Numbered from the stretch's first letter, positions 14,652-23,229 are shown. The stretch: 24,760 nt of DNA from Mollicutes bacterium (GCA_012513875.1 JAAZBI010000004.1:1-24760); one strand, 5' to 3'. The notes: a model not told the origin generated them from the sequence alone. Numbers and translations are program-made.

Positions 14652-16760
14652 ATGAAAAAGATAATTTTATATGTGCTAACAGTTTTGTTTGTTTTTTCTT
14701 TTTCGATCGTTTCTCTTTCAGCTGATGAAATAGTTGTTGGAAAAATTTCGTATTCTGATACTAATGTTAGAGTAAGAGTTGCTCCAGGAACTAATAATGA
14801 AGTGGTAGCTGCTTTGGATTTTGGACATGAAGTTAATATTTTAAATTATAATAATCCAGCTTGTAGTAATCCAGATGATGGATACAATTGGTACAATGTT
14901 TCTTTTGTTTTAGATGGAGAAAACAAAACTGGTTATATTAGAGCAGATTTGATAGCTGTGTTATCTCCGCCAATTCAAGACGGAACAGAACCGACTACTG
15001 AATATGAAATAGAATTATTTAAAAAAGGTTTCCCATCATCATATTGGCCTTATTTAAAACAATTACATGAATTGTATCCTAATTGGGAATTTGAAGCTTA
15101 TGACACTTTAGAAAGTTGGGATTACGTATTAACTCAAGAAAGTTATGATCGTAAAAGTTTAATACAAGGGAATGAAGGATATCGTGCGACAGATGATAAC
15201 TCTTATAATTGGTTGACTAACACATGGAAAGTAAAAGACGGAACAAATTGGTATAATGCTAATACTCAAACGATAGCATATTATTTAGACCCTAGAAACT
15301 TTTTAGATGAAAGAAAAATTTTTATGTTTGAAAAATTAAGTTTTCACGATGGAGTTGATTATATACCGTTAGTTCAAAATTTATTTAACAATACATATTT
15401 ACAAGCAGGTTCTACTGATGGAAGTGTTACTTCTTTCGCTAGTACTTTTGTCGAGGCAGGAAATCAATACAGAGTTAGTCCATTACATTTAGCTGCAAAA
15501 AGTTTAATCGAGACAGGAAAAGGAAGCCCAGGGCATCCACCTGTCGTAACTTCAGGGGCGCCTTTTGATTATTGGGTATTAAAATCAGATGAAAATTCAG
15601 CTTGCGGTTCTGAGGCTTATTCTAAAGGTGAATGTAAAATTAGAACATTATCTAGATATTATAATTTTTTTAATATAGGAGCTTACAATACTTCTTCAGG
15701 CAATATTAATTCTAATTGGAAACAAGGTTTAATATATGCGAAGGGACAATTGAGTTCATCATATACAACTAATGGTAGACCTTGGGATAATGCTTATAAA
15801 GGTGTTATGGGAGGTTCTCAATTTATATCGGGAAGTTATATTAGTATTGGTCAAGACACACCTTATTTTCAAAAATGGGATGTTGTTAACAATGGTGGAA
15901 GTAAATTTAGTCATCAATATATGCAAAACATTGTCGCTCCATTATCTGAAGCGATAAGAACTTATAATTCTTATTTGAAAGAAGGAATATTAAATTTACC
16001 TTTTATATTTAAAATACCTGTTTATCGAAATATGCCCGTTTCAACAGCTTTACCACCTTCAGGTAATCCTAACAATATGTTGAAAGCAATAAAAATAAAT
16101 GCTGTTGGTTTGACTAATTTTGAGTTTGAAAAAACAGAATATACTTATTATGTTAACACTATAGTTAATTCCTTAACGATTGAAGCAATTCCTGTAGTTT
16201 CAACTGCAACTATAACTGGAAGTGGAATAGTTACTTTAAATTCTGAAACGACTATTAGAAACGTTGTTGTTAAAGCTGAAAACGGTAGCGAAAAGACTTA
16301 TAAAATAACAATAATAAAGACAGATACAGTTCCTATAACTAATAGTGAGTTATTTAAAAAATTAAAATATAATTTAAATTCTAGTTATTTATCTAATGTA
16401 GGGTTAAATAAAATGCCTGAGACTATTATTGGTGATATTAAAAAAACAAATTCTTTAATTGATGTTAGAATAACAAATTCTGCTGGTGAAACAAAGACAT
16501 CTAAATTAGCAACTGGAGATAAAATAATTATAAACAATAGAGAAGAAATCGGAGAATACACTATAGTTATAAATGGAGATGTTGATGGTAATGGTGAAGT
16601 TGATATTAAAGATTTATTATTAACTAGAAAAAAAATATTAGGTTATACATTAACAGGACCTTATCTTTTAGCTGCTGATGTGAATAATGATGGCGATATT
16701 AAAATTGATGATTTATTAAAAATAAGAAAACATATCTTAGGATATGATGTAATCAAATAG
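14652..16760 (+). CDS. secreted N-acetylglucosaminidase with SH3b, cadherin-like and dockerin domains
   Basis: The 702-residue product has a signal peptide (about 1-24, ending LSADE) and a bacterial SH3 domain (about 28-100, VRVRVAPGTNNEVV). A glucosaminidase domain of the LytD/Atl type follows (about 120-445), with likely catalytic E287 in SLIETGKGSP and the family segments NFFNIGAY and YKGVMGGSQFI. Next come a cadherin-like beta-sandwich (about 475-555) and a C-terminal type I dockerin (641-702). The dockerin has two calcium loops, D643-D645-N647-D654 and D676-N678-D680-D687, each followed by a similar helix ending ILGY. The family cleaves peptidoglycan glycan strands outside the cell. The dockerin implies docking to a cohesin, and a cohesin-like protein is encoded eight bases downstream. 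Confidence 0.9.
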   Translation: MKKIILYVLTVLFVFSFSIVSLSADEIVVGKISYSDTNVRVRVAPGTNNEVVAALDFGHEVNILNYNNPACSNPDDGYNWYNVSFVLDGENKTGYIRADLIAVLSPPIQDGTEPTTEYEIELFKKGFPSSYWPYLKQLHELYPNWEFEAYDTLESWDYVLTQESYDRKSLIQGNEGYRATDDNSYNWLTNTWKVKDGTNWYNANTQTIAYYLDPRNFLDERKIFMFEKLSFHDGVDYIPLVQNLFNNTYLQAGSTDGSVTSFASTFVEAGNQYRVSPLHLAAKSLIETGKGSPGHPPVVTSGAPFDYWVLKSDENSACGSEAYSKGECKIRTLSRYYNFFNIGAYNTSSGNINSNWKQGLIYAKGQLSSSYTTNGRPWDNAYKGVMGGSQFISGSYISIGQDTPYFQKWDVVNNGGSKFSHQYMQNIVAPLSEAIRTYNSYLKEGILNLPFIFKIPVYRNMPVSTALPPSGNPNNMLKAIKINAVGLTNFEFEKTEYTYYVNTIVNSLTIEAIPVVSTATITGSGIVTLNSETTIRNVVVKAENGSEKTYKITIIKTDTVPITNSELFKKLKYNLNSSYLSNVGLNKMPETIIGDIKKTNSLIDVRITNSAGETKTSKLATGDKIIINNREEIGEYTIVINGDVDGNGEVDIKDLLLTRKKILGYTLTGPYLLAADVNNDGDIKIDDLLKIRKHILGYDVIK

Positions 16761-16768
16761 GAGGATTT

Positions 16769-18103
16769 ATGAAGAAAAAAATATTAATTATAACTTTTTT
16801 ATTTCTTTCTATATTTTTGTTTAGTCCAATTAAATTAGAAGCTGCTACAGCATATATAAAAGCTACTCCATCTAAATCGACTGTTTTAGTCGGAAACAAA
16901 ATAAATGTTACTGTAAGAATTTCATCTTCAGTACCGATTGGATCGTGGTATTATAATTTATCGTATAATTCATCTTATTTAAGATTGAACTCAGGAGACG
17001 TTACTGTTGTAGATTCTGCTACAAACTCTAATATATATAGCAAGACATATACTTATACATTCACAGCATTAAAATCAGGAAATGTAAGTGTTAGTACTAA
17101 AAACGCTTCGGTTTTATCTTTTAGTGAAAGCTATATGACACCTTCTATTTCTCCGGCATCATTTAAAATTATGACTTTAGCACAGTTAGAAGCAACATAT
17201 AGTTCTAATAATTACTTATCAGAATTAAAAGTTCAAGAAGGAACTTTATCTCCAGCATTTAATAAAGATACTACAAAATATACAATAGAATTAGAACCAG
17301 AAACAGAAAAAATCAACGTAAGTGCCAAAACAATCGATTCTAAAGCTGATATAAAAGGAACGGGAGAAATATCTGTAACCGAAGGATTAAACGTTATAAA
17401 TGTGGTTGTAACGGCTGAGAATGGTAAAACAAAAACTTATCGAATTGAAGCGACAGTTAAAGAACTAAAACCAATTGAGATAACAATAGATAAGAAAGTT
17501 TATACAATAGTTAGAAAAGATAATTTATATACTCCACCAATTGATTTTGATAAAACAACAATTAAAATGGAAGAAGAAGATGTTTTAGCGTATCAAAATG
17601 AAAAAATAGGAGTTATAGTTGGATTAAAATCAGAAGACAACGAAATAGATTTGTATTTATATGATTCAATTAAAAATGATTACAAAAAGTACATAGCTAT
17701 AAGTTTTAAAAATAGTAACTTATATTTAAGTGATAACCATTCTCAAATACCGGTGGGTTATAAAGAAACGGAACTTGAGTTAGGGGATAACTTAATAAAG
17801 GCTTGGACTTATAATAAAAATAAAAACTTCTTTCTTATTTATGGTATTAATACTGAAAACGGAGAAGAAGGTTTTTATCAATATGATAAGAAAAACAATA
17901 CTGTTCAAAGATTTTTTGATGATCAAATAAAAGATCTGATTAAAAACGATAATTTTGATAAACTAGTTATTTATGTTTTAGGAGCAGTTGTTGGGGTTTT
18001 AATAATTAAAGACATAGTTATTTTAATTACAAAAATATTTAAAAAGAAAGATGTTGTTGAAGATGTCGATTTAACAAGATCTAATAAAAAAAAGAACAAA
18101 TAA
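16769..18103 (+). CDS. membrane-anchored protein with cohesin-like and cadherin-like domains
   Basis: The 444-residue product has a signal peptide (about 1-25, ending KLEA) and a cohesin-like beta domain (about 27-135). That domain begins AYIKATPSKSTVLVGNKINV and has the family pattern W-Y-Y-N-L-S-Y and then SGNVSVS. A cadherin-like beta-sandwich (about 145-232, FNKDTTKYTIEL to AENGKTKTYRIE) follows, then a beta-rich region of unknown type (235-392), one membrane helix (about 398-420) and a short lysine-rich tail inside the cell. It lies eight bases after the dockerin-hydrolase stop, with AGGAGG before the ATG. The arrangement suggests a cell-surface anchor for the dockerin enzyme. The cohesin call rests on pattern and context; the membrane topology is clear. 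Confidence 0.8.
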   Translation: MKKKILIITFLFLSIFLFSPIKLEAATAYIKATPSKSTVLVGNKINVTVRISSSVPIGSWYYNLSYNSSYLRLNSGDVTVVDSATNSNIYSKTYTYTFTALKSGNVSVSTKNASVLSFSESYMTPSISPASFKIMTLAQLEATYSSNNYLSELKVQEGTLSPAFNKDTTKYTIELEPETEKINVSAKTIDSKADIKGTGEISVTEGLNVINVVVTAENGKTKTYRIEATVKELKPIEITIDKKVYTIVRKDNLYTPPIDFDKTTIKMEEEDVLAYQNEKIGVIVGLKSEDNEIDLYLYDSIKNDYKKYIAISFKNSNLYLSDNHSQIPVGYKETELELGDNLIKAWTYNKNKNFFLIYGINTENGEEGFYQYDKKNNTVQRFFDDQIKDLIKNDNFDKLVIYVLGAVVGVLIIKDIVILITKIFKKKDVVEDVDLTRSNKKKNK

Positions 18104-18117
18104 TTGTTCTTTTTTTT
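18086..18117. terminator. bidirectional terminator between the cohesin-like and LCP genes
   Basis: AAGAACAA (18092-18099) and TTGTTCTT (18104-18111) form a stem with a four-base loop, flanked by A and T tracts so that it works in both directions. The cohesin-gene stop is in the loop and the LCP stop (complement of 18116-18118) is at the edge. Confidence 0.9.
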
Positions 18118-20038
18118 ATTCTTCATCAGAAGGTTCTTCAATTGGATCTGTAGTTAATTCTTCCTCAGTTTCTTCTTCCTCAGTTTCTTCTTCCTCAACA
18201 ATAGGTGTTATCTTTTTAACTATTCTTATTGTTATTCCTGCGCTTTTAGCAATTGAAATTAAAGATTTTGGAGGAATGCTTTGTTCAAGAAACTGTCCAT
18301 CTTCATATGCTTCAGAATCCGTCTCATATTCTTCAAAAGTAATATCAACTCCGTTTTCTAATCCCCAATTAGAAATATAAGTTTTAGATTTACCAATAAA
18401 GCTTGGAACTGTAGCAATGGTTATTGAACCAAAAATGTTTTTACCAATAACTTTTGGTTGATACTCTTCTTTTATAGAAAAAGAGAAGTTTTTAATTAAT
18501 TCTGGTTTTTCTAATTCTAAGTTTATTTTCATAGCTTTAACAACAGCTTTTAAACTATCAGGATAATAAACTTGATTTGATAAACCTTGTTTAAGTCTTT
18601 CGTCATAAATAGTCATACCTTTGGTTTCTAAATATAATTTTTCAAATCCTAAAAGATCAACATCTTTTCCTACATTATTTAAAATGTTTTTACCAACATT
18701 GTAAAAAGATAAGATTTGATTAGTGGTAAAATTTGTATCGATATTTTGTTGAACTAAATCTAAAACGTTATATAAAGTATTAATATCTCTGATTGTTTTA
18801 ACTTTATTAAATAAGGCTTGAACAATTAATTGTTGATTTTGTCCTCTAACAAAGTCACTACTTTCATAATTTGTCCATTTTTCTCCACAAACTGAATTTG
18901 GATGTCTATTTCTCGCTAAAGCTAAGGCTTGTTCTCCATCTAAAGTTTGTAATCCTTTTTCAACGTAAACAGTATTTTTACCCCAATTTCGATTACTATC
19001 TTGTTCACAGAAAGAATACGGAATATCAACTTCAACACCACCAACAGCATCTACTAAATCAACAACACCTTTGAAATTAACTTTAATATAATAATCAATA
19101 TTGATTTTTGTAAAGTTTTCAATTGTTTTTTCCATACAGCCAACATCATGCCAAGCGGCATGAGTTATTTTATTTTGGTTTTGATTTGGAAAACAAGCGA
19201 TTGGAACAAAAGTATCACGAGGAATACTTAACATTGTCGTATTTAATGTATTAGGATTAAAAGTTATTACCATAATAGAGTCACCATTAAAAGATGTTGA
19301 TTGAGAAATATCATCTTTTTCTGAGTCAACTCCTAATAAGAGAAGAGCAAAAGGTTTTTCAATATTGCTTACCACTTCAGTTTCTGTGATCTTTTTAGCG
19401 ACTTTTTTTTCTTTACTAGTTATTTCAAATAAATCCTCTTTTATGTTTTCAAACTTTTCAACTGACTTAAACATCGTTTCGTAATTGTTAGGTAAAAAGA
19501 TAGCATTAACTTCTTTTTCATAAAGAGCATCTAATAAAGATAAAAAGCTATCATAAGTTACTAAAGATTTTTCGTTTATCTGTTCATCTTTAATAATTTC
19601 CATACTGATAATATAACCATCAAAAGAATCTTTATTGTTAATTATTCCGATTTTTTTATTTTTTAAATCACTAGTTGTTTTAATATTTGATTCCTTTAAT
19701 GTTAAAAGAGAAGTGGTATAAGTTATTTCAGTTTTATTCATTCTATTAATAGAAGAGTAAACTTTATTAATATAGTAAATACCAATTCCTTCAATCAAAA
19801 CAAAAGAAAACATTAAAAATAAAAATAAAATCAACATAATTGGTTTTTTACTTTTATATTTAAATGCTTTAATTAAAAACAAAAGACAAATAATGCTAAT
19901 TGCTCCGATTCCTAAATAGCGAAGATAATTTTCAATGTTATTTAATAATAATATATTATAAATTAAAATTCCTGTAGTTAATAATGTGATTAAAGACAGA
20001 ATTAATAATGTTTTTCTGATTTTTTTCTTTAGTTTCAT
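18116..20038 (-). CDS. LytR-CpsA-Psr family protein with a binding-protein-like region and a PASTA domain
   Basis: LCP proteins transfer undecaprenyl-linked glycopolymers onto peptidoglycan outside the cell. The 640-residue product has three membrane helices (about 11-32, 41-60, 68-90), a region resembling part of a solute-binding protein (about 105-210, KKIGIINNKDSFDGY), the LCP domain (228-412), a PASTA domain (about 542-608, VPSFIGKSKTYI to GITIRIVKK) and a Glu-rich tail (614-640). LCP signatures include LLLGVDSE, D253, SIPRD (R274) and ALARNRH (R376, R378). Four extracytoplasmic cysteines (282, 301, 344, 384) could form disulfides. ATG 20038 is chosen over ATG 20050 because GGAGG precedes it correctly and the predicted transcript starts near 20052. 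The PASTA fusion is unusual for LCP proteins. Confidence 0.9.
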   Translation of the reverse strand: MKLKKKIRKTLLILSLITLLTTGILIYNILLLNNIENYLRYLGIGAISIICLLFLIKAFKYKSKKPIMLILFLFLMFSFVLIEGIGIYYINKVYSSINRMNKTEITYTTSLLTLKESNIKTTSDLKNKKIGIINNKDSFDGYIISMEIIKDEQINEKSLVTYDSFLSLLDALYEKEVNAIFLPNNYETMFKSVEKFENIKEDLFEITSKEKKVAKKITETEVVSNIEKPFALLLLGVDSEKDDISQSTSFNGDSIMVITFNPNTLNTTMLSIPRDTFVPIACFPNQNQNKITHAAWHDVGCMEKTIENFTKINIDYYIKVNFKGVVDLVDAVGGVEVDIPYSFCEQDSNRNWGKNTVYVEKGLQTLDGEQALALARNRHPNSVCGEKWTNYESSDFVRGQNQQLIVQALFNKVKTIRDINTLYNVLDLVQQNIDTNFTTNQILSFYNVGKNILNNVGKDVDLLGFEKLYLETKGMTIYDERLKQGLSNQVYYPDSLKAVVKAMKINLELEKPELIKNFSFSIKEEYQPKVIGKNIFGSITIATVPSFIGKSKTYISNWGLENGVDITFEEYETDSEAYEDGQFLEQSIPPKSLISIAKSAGITIRIVKKITPIVEEEETEEEETEEELTTDPIEEPSDEE

Positions 20039-20058
20039 TTTGTCCTCCATGTTCCTTA

Positions 20059-20087
20059 ATTATAAACCATAAAAATAATAATGACAA
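20059..20087 (-). promoter_or_regulatory. promoter of the LCP gene
   Basis: On the minus strand, TTGTCA (complement of 20082-20087), exactly 17 bases and TATAAT (complement of 20059-20064) form a near-consensus promoter. Its start site leaves a leader of about 14 bases before ATG 20038. Confidence 0.8.
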
Positions 20088-20125
20088 TATAGTTAAAAAT
20101 AAATTTTGTTTTTTTACGATTATGC

Positions 20126-20155
20126 TTGCATTTTATTTTTCTTTTCTGTTATAAT
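20126..20155 (+). promoter_or_regulatory. promoter of the S10 ribosomal protein operon
   Basis: TTGCAT (20126-20131), an 18-base spacer and extended -10 TGTTATAAT (20147-20155) form a strong promoter. Transcription should begin near 20162. Confidence 0.8.
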
Positions 20156-20161
20156 TAATAT

Positions 20162-20280
20162 CGTGACTGCTTAGATGTGCAAGGTTGCTGATACACCAGG
20201 TTGAGTTGTTTATTCAAAATGGTGGACAGGTTATTTGGACGGAGCAAGTCTATACGAGATATAGGCGAAGGGAGGATATT
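20162..20280 (+). promoter_or_regulatory. structured 5' leader of the S10 operon
   Basis: About 119 bases separate the predicted start from rpsJ, far more than the 10-40 bases seen for the other genes here, and the stretch is less AT-rich than nearby spacers. Helices that can be drawn are: GACTGC (20165-20170) with GC-A-AGTC (20244-20250); CACCA (20194-20198) with TGGTG (20220-20224), enclosing TTGA with TCAA; and GTCTATA (20248-20254) with TATAGGC (20260-20266) just before the ribosome binding site GGGAGG (20270-20275). S10 operon leaders in several bacteria bind L4 for autoregulation; that role is inferred here. Confidence 0.55.
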
Positions 20281-20589
20281 ATGACAAATAAGGTTCGTAT
20301 CAAATTAAAAGCTTATGATCATAGAGTTTTAGATCAAGCTGCAATGAAAATTGTTGAATCAGTTAAAAGAACTGGTGGAGAAGTTAGTGGTCCAGTACCA
20401 TTACCTACTGAAATTGAAAAATATACAATTTTGAGAGCTGTTCATAAATATAAAGATTCACGTGAACAATTTGAAAGAAGAACACATAAGAGACTTATTG
20501 ACATTAATAACCCAAGTAAGGAAACGATAGAGGCATTAACTCATATTGATTTACCTAGTGGTGTTAATATTACAATTAATAATAAATAA
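20281..20589 (+). CDS. rpsJ: 30S ribosomal protein S10 (NusE)
   Basis: The 102-residue product has the family N-terminus KVRIKLKAYDHRVLDQAA and the loop GPVPLPTEIEKYTILR. S10 is part of the 30S head and, as NusE, also joins NusB in transcription antitermination. The frame is open upstream to an ATG at 20185, but that stretch is the RNA leader. The start is ATG 20281 after AAGGGAGG. It is the first gene of the operon. Confidence 0.98.
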   Translation: MTNKVRIKLKAYDHRVLDQAAMKIVESVKRTGGEVSGPVPLPTEIEKYTILRAVHKYKDSREQFERRTHKRLIDINNPSKETIEALTHIDLPSGVNITINNK

Positions 20590-20604
20590 TTAGAGGAGGA
20601 AACT

Positions 20605-21429
20605 ATGAAAGGAATCTTAGGCCGCAAACTAGGAATGACACAAGTTTTTACACAAAACGGTAGATTAATTCCAGTAACGGTAATCGAAGTAGAACCTAAT
20701 GTTGTAACTCAAATCAAAACAAAAGAAATTGATGGTTACGAAGCAATTCAATTAGGTTTTATGACAAAAAAAGAAAAATCAAGTAACAAGCCTGAATTAG
20801 GGCATGTTAAAAAAGCTAATACAACGCCTAAGCGCTTCTTAAAAGAACTTAGAGGAGTAGATGTTTCTCAATATACATTAGGACAAGAAGTAAAAGCAGA
20901 TATATTTACAGCTGGAGAAATTGTTGATGTAACAGGAACAACAAAAGGAAAAGGAACTCAAGGAGTTATCAAAAGACATAACCAATCAACTGGTCCAATG
21001 TCTCATGGTTCTCAATACCATCGTGGTGTTGGTTCAATGGGAACAATGAGACCAATGAGAGTTTTTAAAGGAAAAAAATTACCAGGACGTATGGGAAATG
21101 AAACAGTTACAATTCAAAATTTAGAAATTGTTTCAATCGATATGGAAAATAATTTAATTTTAATCAAAGGAAATGTTCCAGGTAATAATAAATCAACAGT
21201 ATTAATAAGAACTGCAATTAAGAATAAACCAAATAAAGAAGAACACATTTTAAAATCTTATTTAGATGAAACAGTTGCTGAAGAAGTAATTGAAAATGTT
21301 GAAGAAGTAAATGCTGAAGAAACTTCAGTAGAAGAAACAATTGAAGAAGTAGTTGAATCAACTGAAGAAACTAACGAAGAAGCAATTGTTGAAGAAGAAA
21401 ATCCATCACAAGAAAGTAATCAAGAATAA
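20605..21429 (+). CDS. rplC: 50S ribosomal protein L3 with long acidic C-terminal tail
   Basis: L3 is an early-assembling 50S protein whose loop reaches the peptidyl-transferase centre. The body (about 1-211) is normal, with MKGILGRKLGMTQVF at the start and QSTGPMSHGSQYHRGVGSMG in the central extension, and would end near the usual length of about 209 residues. The 274-residue frame continues without a break for some 63 residues containing 24 Glu and only one or two basic residues, and it is probably disordered. C-terminal extensions of L3 are known in Mycoplasma, so this is a lineage trait, not an error. The Shine-Dalgarno site is GAGGAGG. Confidence 0.97.
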   Translation: MKGILGRKLGMTQVFTQNGRLIPVTVIEVEPNVVTQIKTKEIDGYEAIQLGFMTKKEKSSNKPELGHVKKANTTPKRFLKELRGVDVSQYTLGQEVKADIFTAGEIVDVTGTTKGKGTQGVIKRHNQSTGPMSHGSQYHRGVGSMGTMRPMRVFKGKKLPGRMGNETVTIQNLEIVSIDMENNLILIKGNVPGNNKSTVLIRTAIKNKPNKEEHILKSYLDETVAEEVIENVEEVNAEETSVEETIEEVVESTEETNEEAIVEEENPSQESNQE

Positions 21430-21468
21430 TTACTTAGGTAATTAATTGTGATGAAAGGAGGAAACAAG

Positions 21469-22092
21469 ATGTTAAAAATTGCTCTTTTAAATAATAAAGG
21501 TGAAAAATTAGAAGATATAAATTTAAATAAAGAAATATTTGGAATTGAGCCTAACAAAACAGTTGTTTATGATGCAGTTGTTTTAGCTCAAGCATCACTT
21601 CGTCAAGGAACAGCTAAGACTAAAACAAGAAGTGAAGTAAGTGGCGGGGGAAGAAAACCTTGGAAGCAAAAGAAGACAGGTAATGCAAGACAAGGGTCAA
21701 TTCGTTCTCCACAATGGAAAGGTGGAGGAATAGTTTTTGGACCTACACCACGTAGTTATGATAAAAAACAAAATAAAAAAGAACGTCGTTTAGCTGTTAA
21801 ATCAGCTTTAGCATACAAATTAATTAATGAAGAAATAATTGTTCTTGATAATTTAAATATCGAAACACCAAAAACAAAAGAAATCATTTCTTTATTAAAA
21901 ACATTAAAAGTTGAAAAATCAGCTTTAATTGTTATAAATGAATTGAGCGACAATTTAATTTTAGCAGTAAGTAATCTTAGTAATCTTAAACTTGTTTTAC
22001 CAAACGAAGTTAACACTTATGATTTGGTAGCATATGATAACTTGATTATTACAAAAGATGCTTTAAATTCATTAGAGGAGGCATTAAAATAA
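21469..22092 (+). CDS. rplD: 50S ribosomal protein L4
   Basis: The 207-residue product has the conserved L4 loop with KTRSEVSGGGRKPWKQKKTG and GSIRSPQWKGGGIVFGP, which lines the peptide exit tunnel. L4 is also the usual autoregulator of the S10 operon. The frame opens at GTG 21448 and ATG 21451, but those precede the site AAAGGAGGA (21454-21462). ATG 21469, six bases after it, gives the standard N-terminus MLKIALLNNKG. Confidence 0.97.
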   Translation: MLKIALLNNKGEKLEDINLNKEIFGIEPNKTVVYDAVVLAQASLRQGTAKTKTRSEVSGGGRKPWKQKKTGNARQGSIRSPQWKGGGIVFGPTPRSYDKKQNKKERRLAVKSALAYKLINEEIIVLDNLNIETPKTKEIISLLKTLKVEKSALIVINELSDNLILAVSNLSNLKLVLPNEVNTYDLVAYDNLIITKDALNSLEEALK

Positions 22093-22093
22093 T

Positions 22094-22372
22094 ATGGAAA
22101 AGAAATTTGATATCATTAAGGCGCCAATTATAACAGAAAAAAGTCAACTTATTTCTGCTAATGATCGTAAATATGTATTTAAAGTAGATGTTAATGCAAA
22201 TAAAGTAGAAATTAAACAAGCTGTTGAAAAAATTTTCAAAGTAAAAGTAGAAAAAATAAATGTTATTAATGTTAAACCAAAATCAAAAAGAGTTGGAAAA
22301 TACTCTGGTATGACAAATAAATATAAAAAGGCAATTATTACTTTAGCTTTGAATAATAAAATAGAATTATAG
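22094..22372 (+). CDS. rplW: 50S ribosomal protein L23
   Basis: The 92-residue product has the L23 pattern IIKAPIITEKSQ and YVFKVDVNANKVEIKQAVEKIF. L23 sits at the tunnel exit, where trigger factor and signal recognition particle dock. It begins one base after the rplD stop; its site GAGGAGG is inside the end of rplD, so the two are translationally coupled. Confidence 0.97.
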   Translation: MEKKFDIIKAPIITEKSQLISANDRKYVFKVDVNANKVEIKQAVEKIFKVKVEKINVINVKPKSKRVGKYSGMTNKYKKAIITLALNNKIEL

Positions 22373-22384
22373 GGAGGTAATAAT

Positions 22385-23215
22385 ATGCCAATTAAATTTT
22401 ATAAACCTACAACTCCAGGAAGAAGAGGCATGAGTACTTTAGTTAATGATGAAATTACAACAAGAACTCCAGAGAAATCATTATTAAGACCTCTTCCTAA
22501 AAAAGCTGGAAGAAATAATCAAGGTAAAATTACAATTAGACACCATGGTGGTGGTGAAAAAAGAAAATATCGTATAATTGATTTCAAAAGAAATAAATTT
22601 GATATAGAAGGTACTGTAAACACAATTGAGTATGATCCTAATCGTAGTGCTAATATTGCTTTAATTTCTTATAAAGATGGAGAAAAGAGATATATTATCG
22701 CACCTCTTAATTTAAAAGTTGGAGATACAATAATTAGTTCAGAAAAAGCTGATATTAAAATTGGTAATGCGTTACCTCTTATGAGTATTCCAGTTGGAAC
22801 TAATGTTCACAACATCGAATTAAGACCAGGTAAAGGTGGAGAAATTGCTCGTGCTGCTGGTAGTGGAGCACAAATTCTAGGTCGTGAAGATAAATATGTT
22901 ATGTTGAGATTAAAAAGCGGTGAAATGAGAAAAATTTTAGGAACTTGTATGGCAACAGTTGGAGAAGTTGGAAATACTGATTACGGATTAGTTAACTACG
23001 GTAAAGCTGGAAGAATTCGTCATAAAGGCGTTAGACCAACAGTTCGTGGTTCAGTAATGAATCCAAATGATCACCCACATGGTGGTGGTGAAGGTAAAGC
23101 ACCTATTGGACGTAAACAACCAGTTACTCCTTGGGGTAAACCTACTCTTGGATACAAGACTAGAAAAAATAAAAAATTATCAAATAAATTTATCGTAAAA
23201 CGTCGCACTAAATAA
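22385..23215 (+). CDS. rplB: 50S ribosomal protein L2
   Basis: L2 is a primary 23S rRNA binder needed for subunit association and peptidyl transfer. The 276-residue product starts MPIKFYKPTTPGRRGMS and keeps the C-terminal GSVMNPNDHPHGGGEGKAPIGRK segment that carries the conserved histidine of the family. The length is standard. The site GGGAGGT lies in the 12-base gap after rplW. Confidence 0.98.
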   Translation: MPIKFYKPTTPGRRGMSTLVNDEITTRTPEKSLLRPLPKKAGRNNQGKITIRHHGGGEKRKYRIIDFKRNKFDIEGTVNTIEYDPNRSANIALISYKDGEKRYIIAPLNLKVGDTIISSEKADIKIGNALPLMSIPVGTNVHNIELRPGKGGEIARAAGSGAQILGREDKYVMLRLKSGEMRKILGTCMATVGEVGNTDYGLVNYGKAGRIRHKGVRPTVRGSVMNPNDHPHGGGEGKAPIGRKQPVTPWGKPTLGYKTRKNKKLSNKFIVKRRTK

Positions 23216-23229
23216 GAAAGGGTGAAATA

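Noticed and set aside
1267..16760. Mycoplasma genetic code (TGA as Trp)
   Set aside because: Trp is encoded by TGG throughout, and TGA ends tsaE and the GGDEF gene at family-normal lengths.
20185..20280. N-terminal extension of S10 or an upstream leader peptide
   Set aside because: S10 is complete from ATG 20281 with a strong ribosome site. The upstream frame lacks one and lies in a base-paired leader.
21448..21468. Upstream GTG/ATG starts for L4
   Set aside because: They lie before or within the ribosome binding site and would add residues absent from L4.
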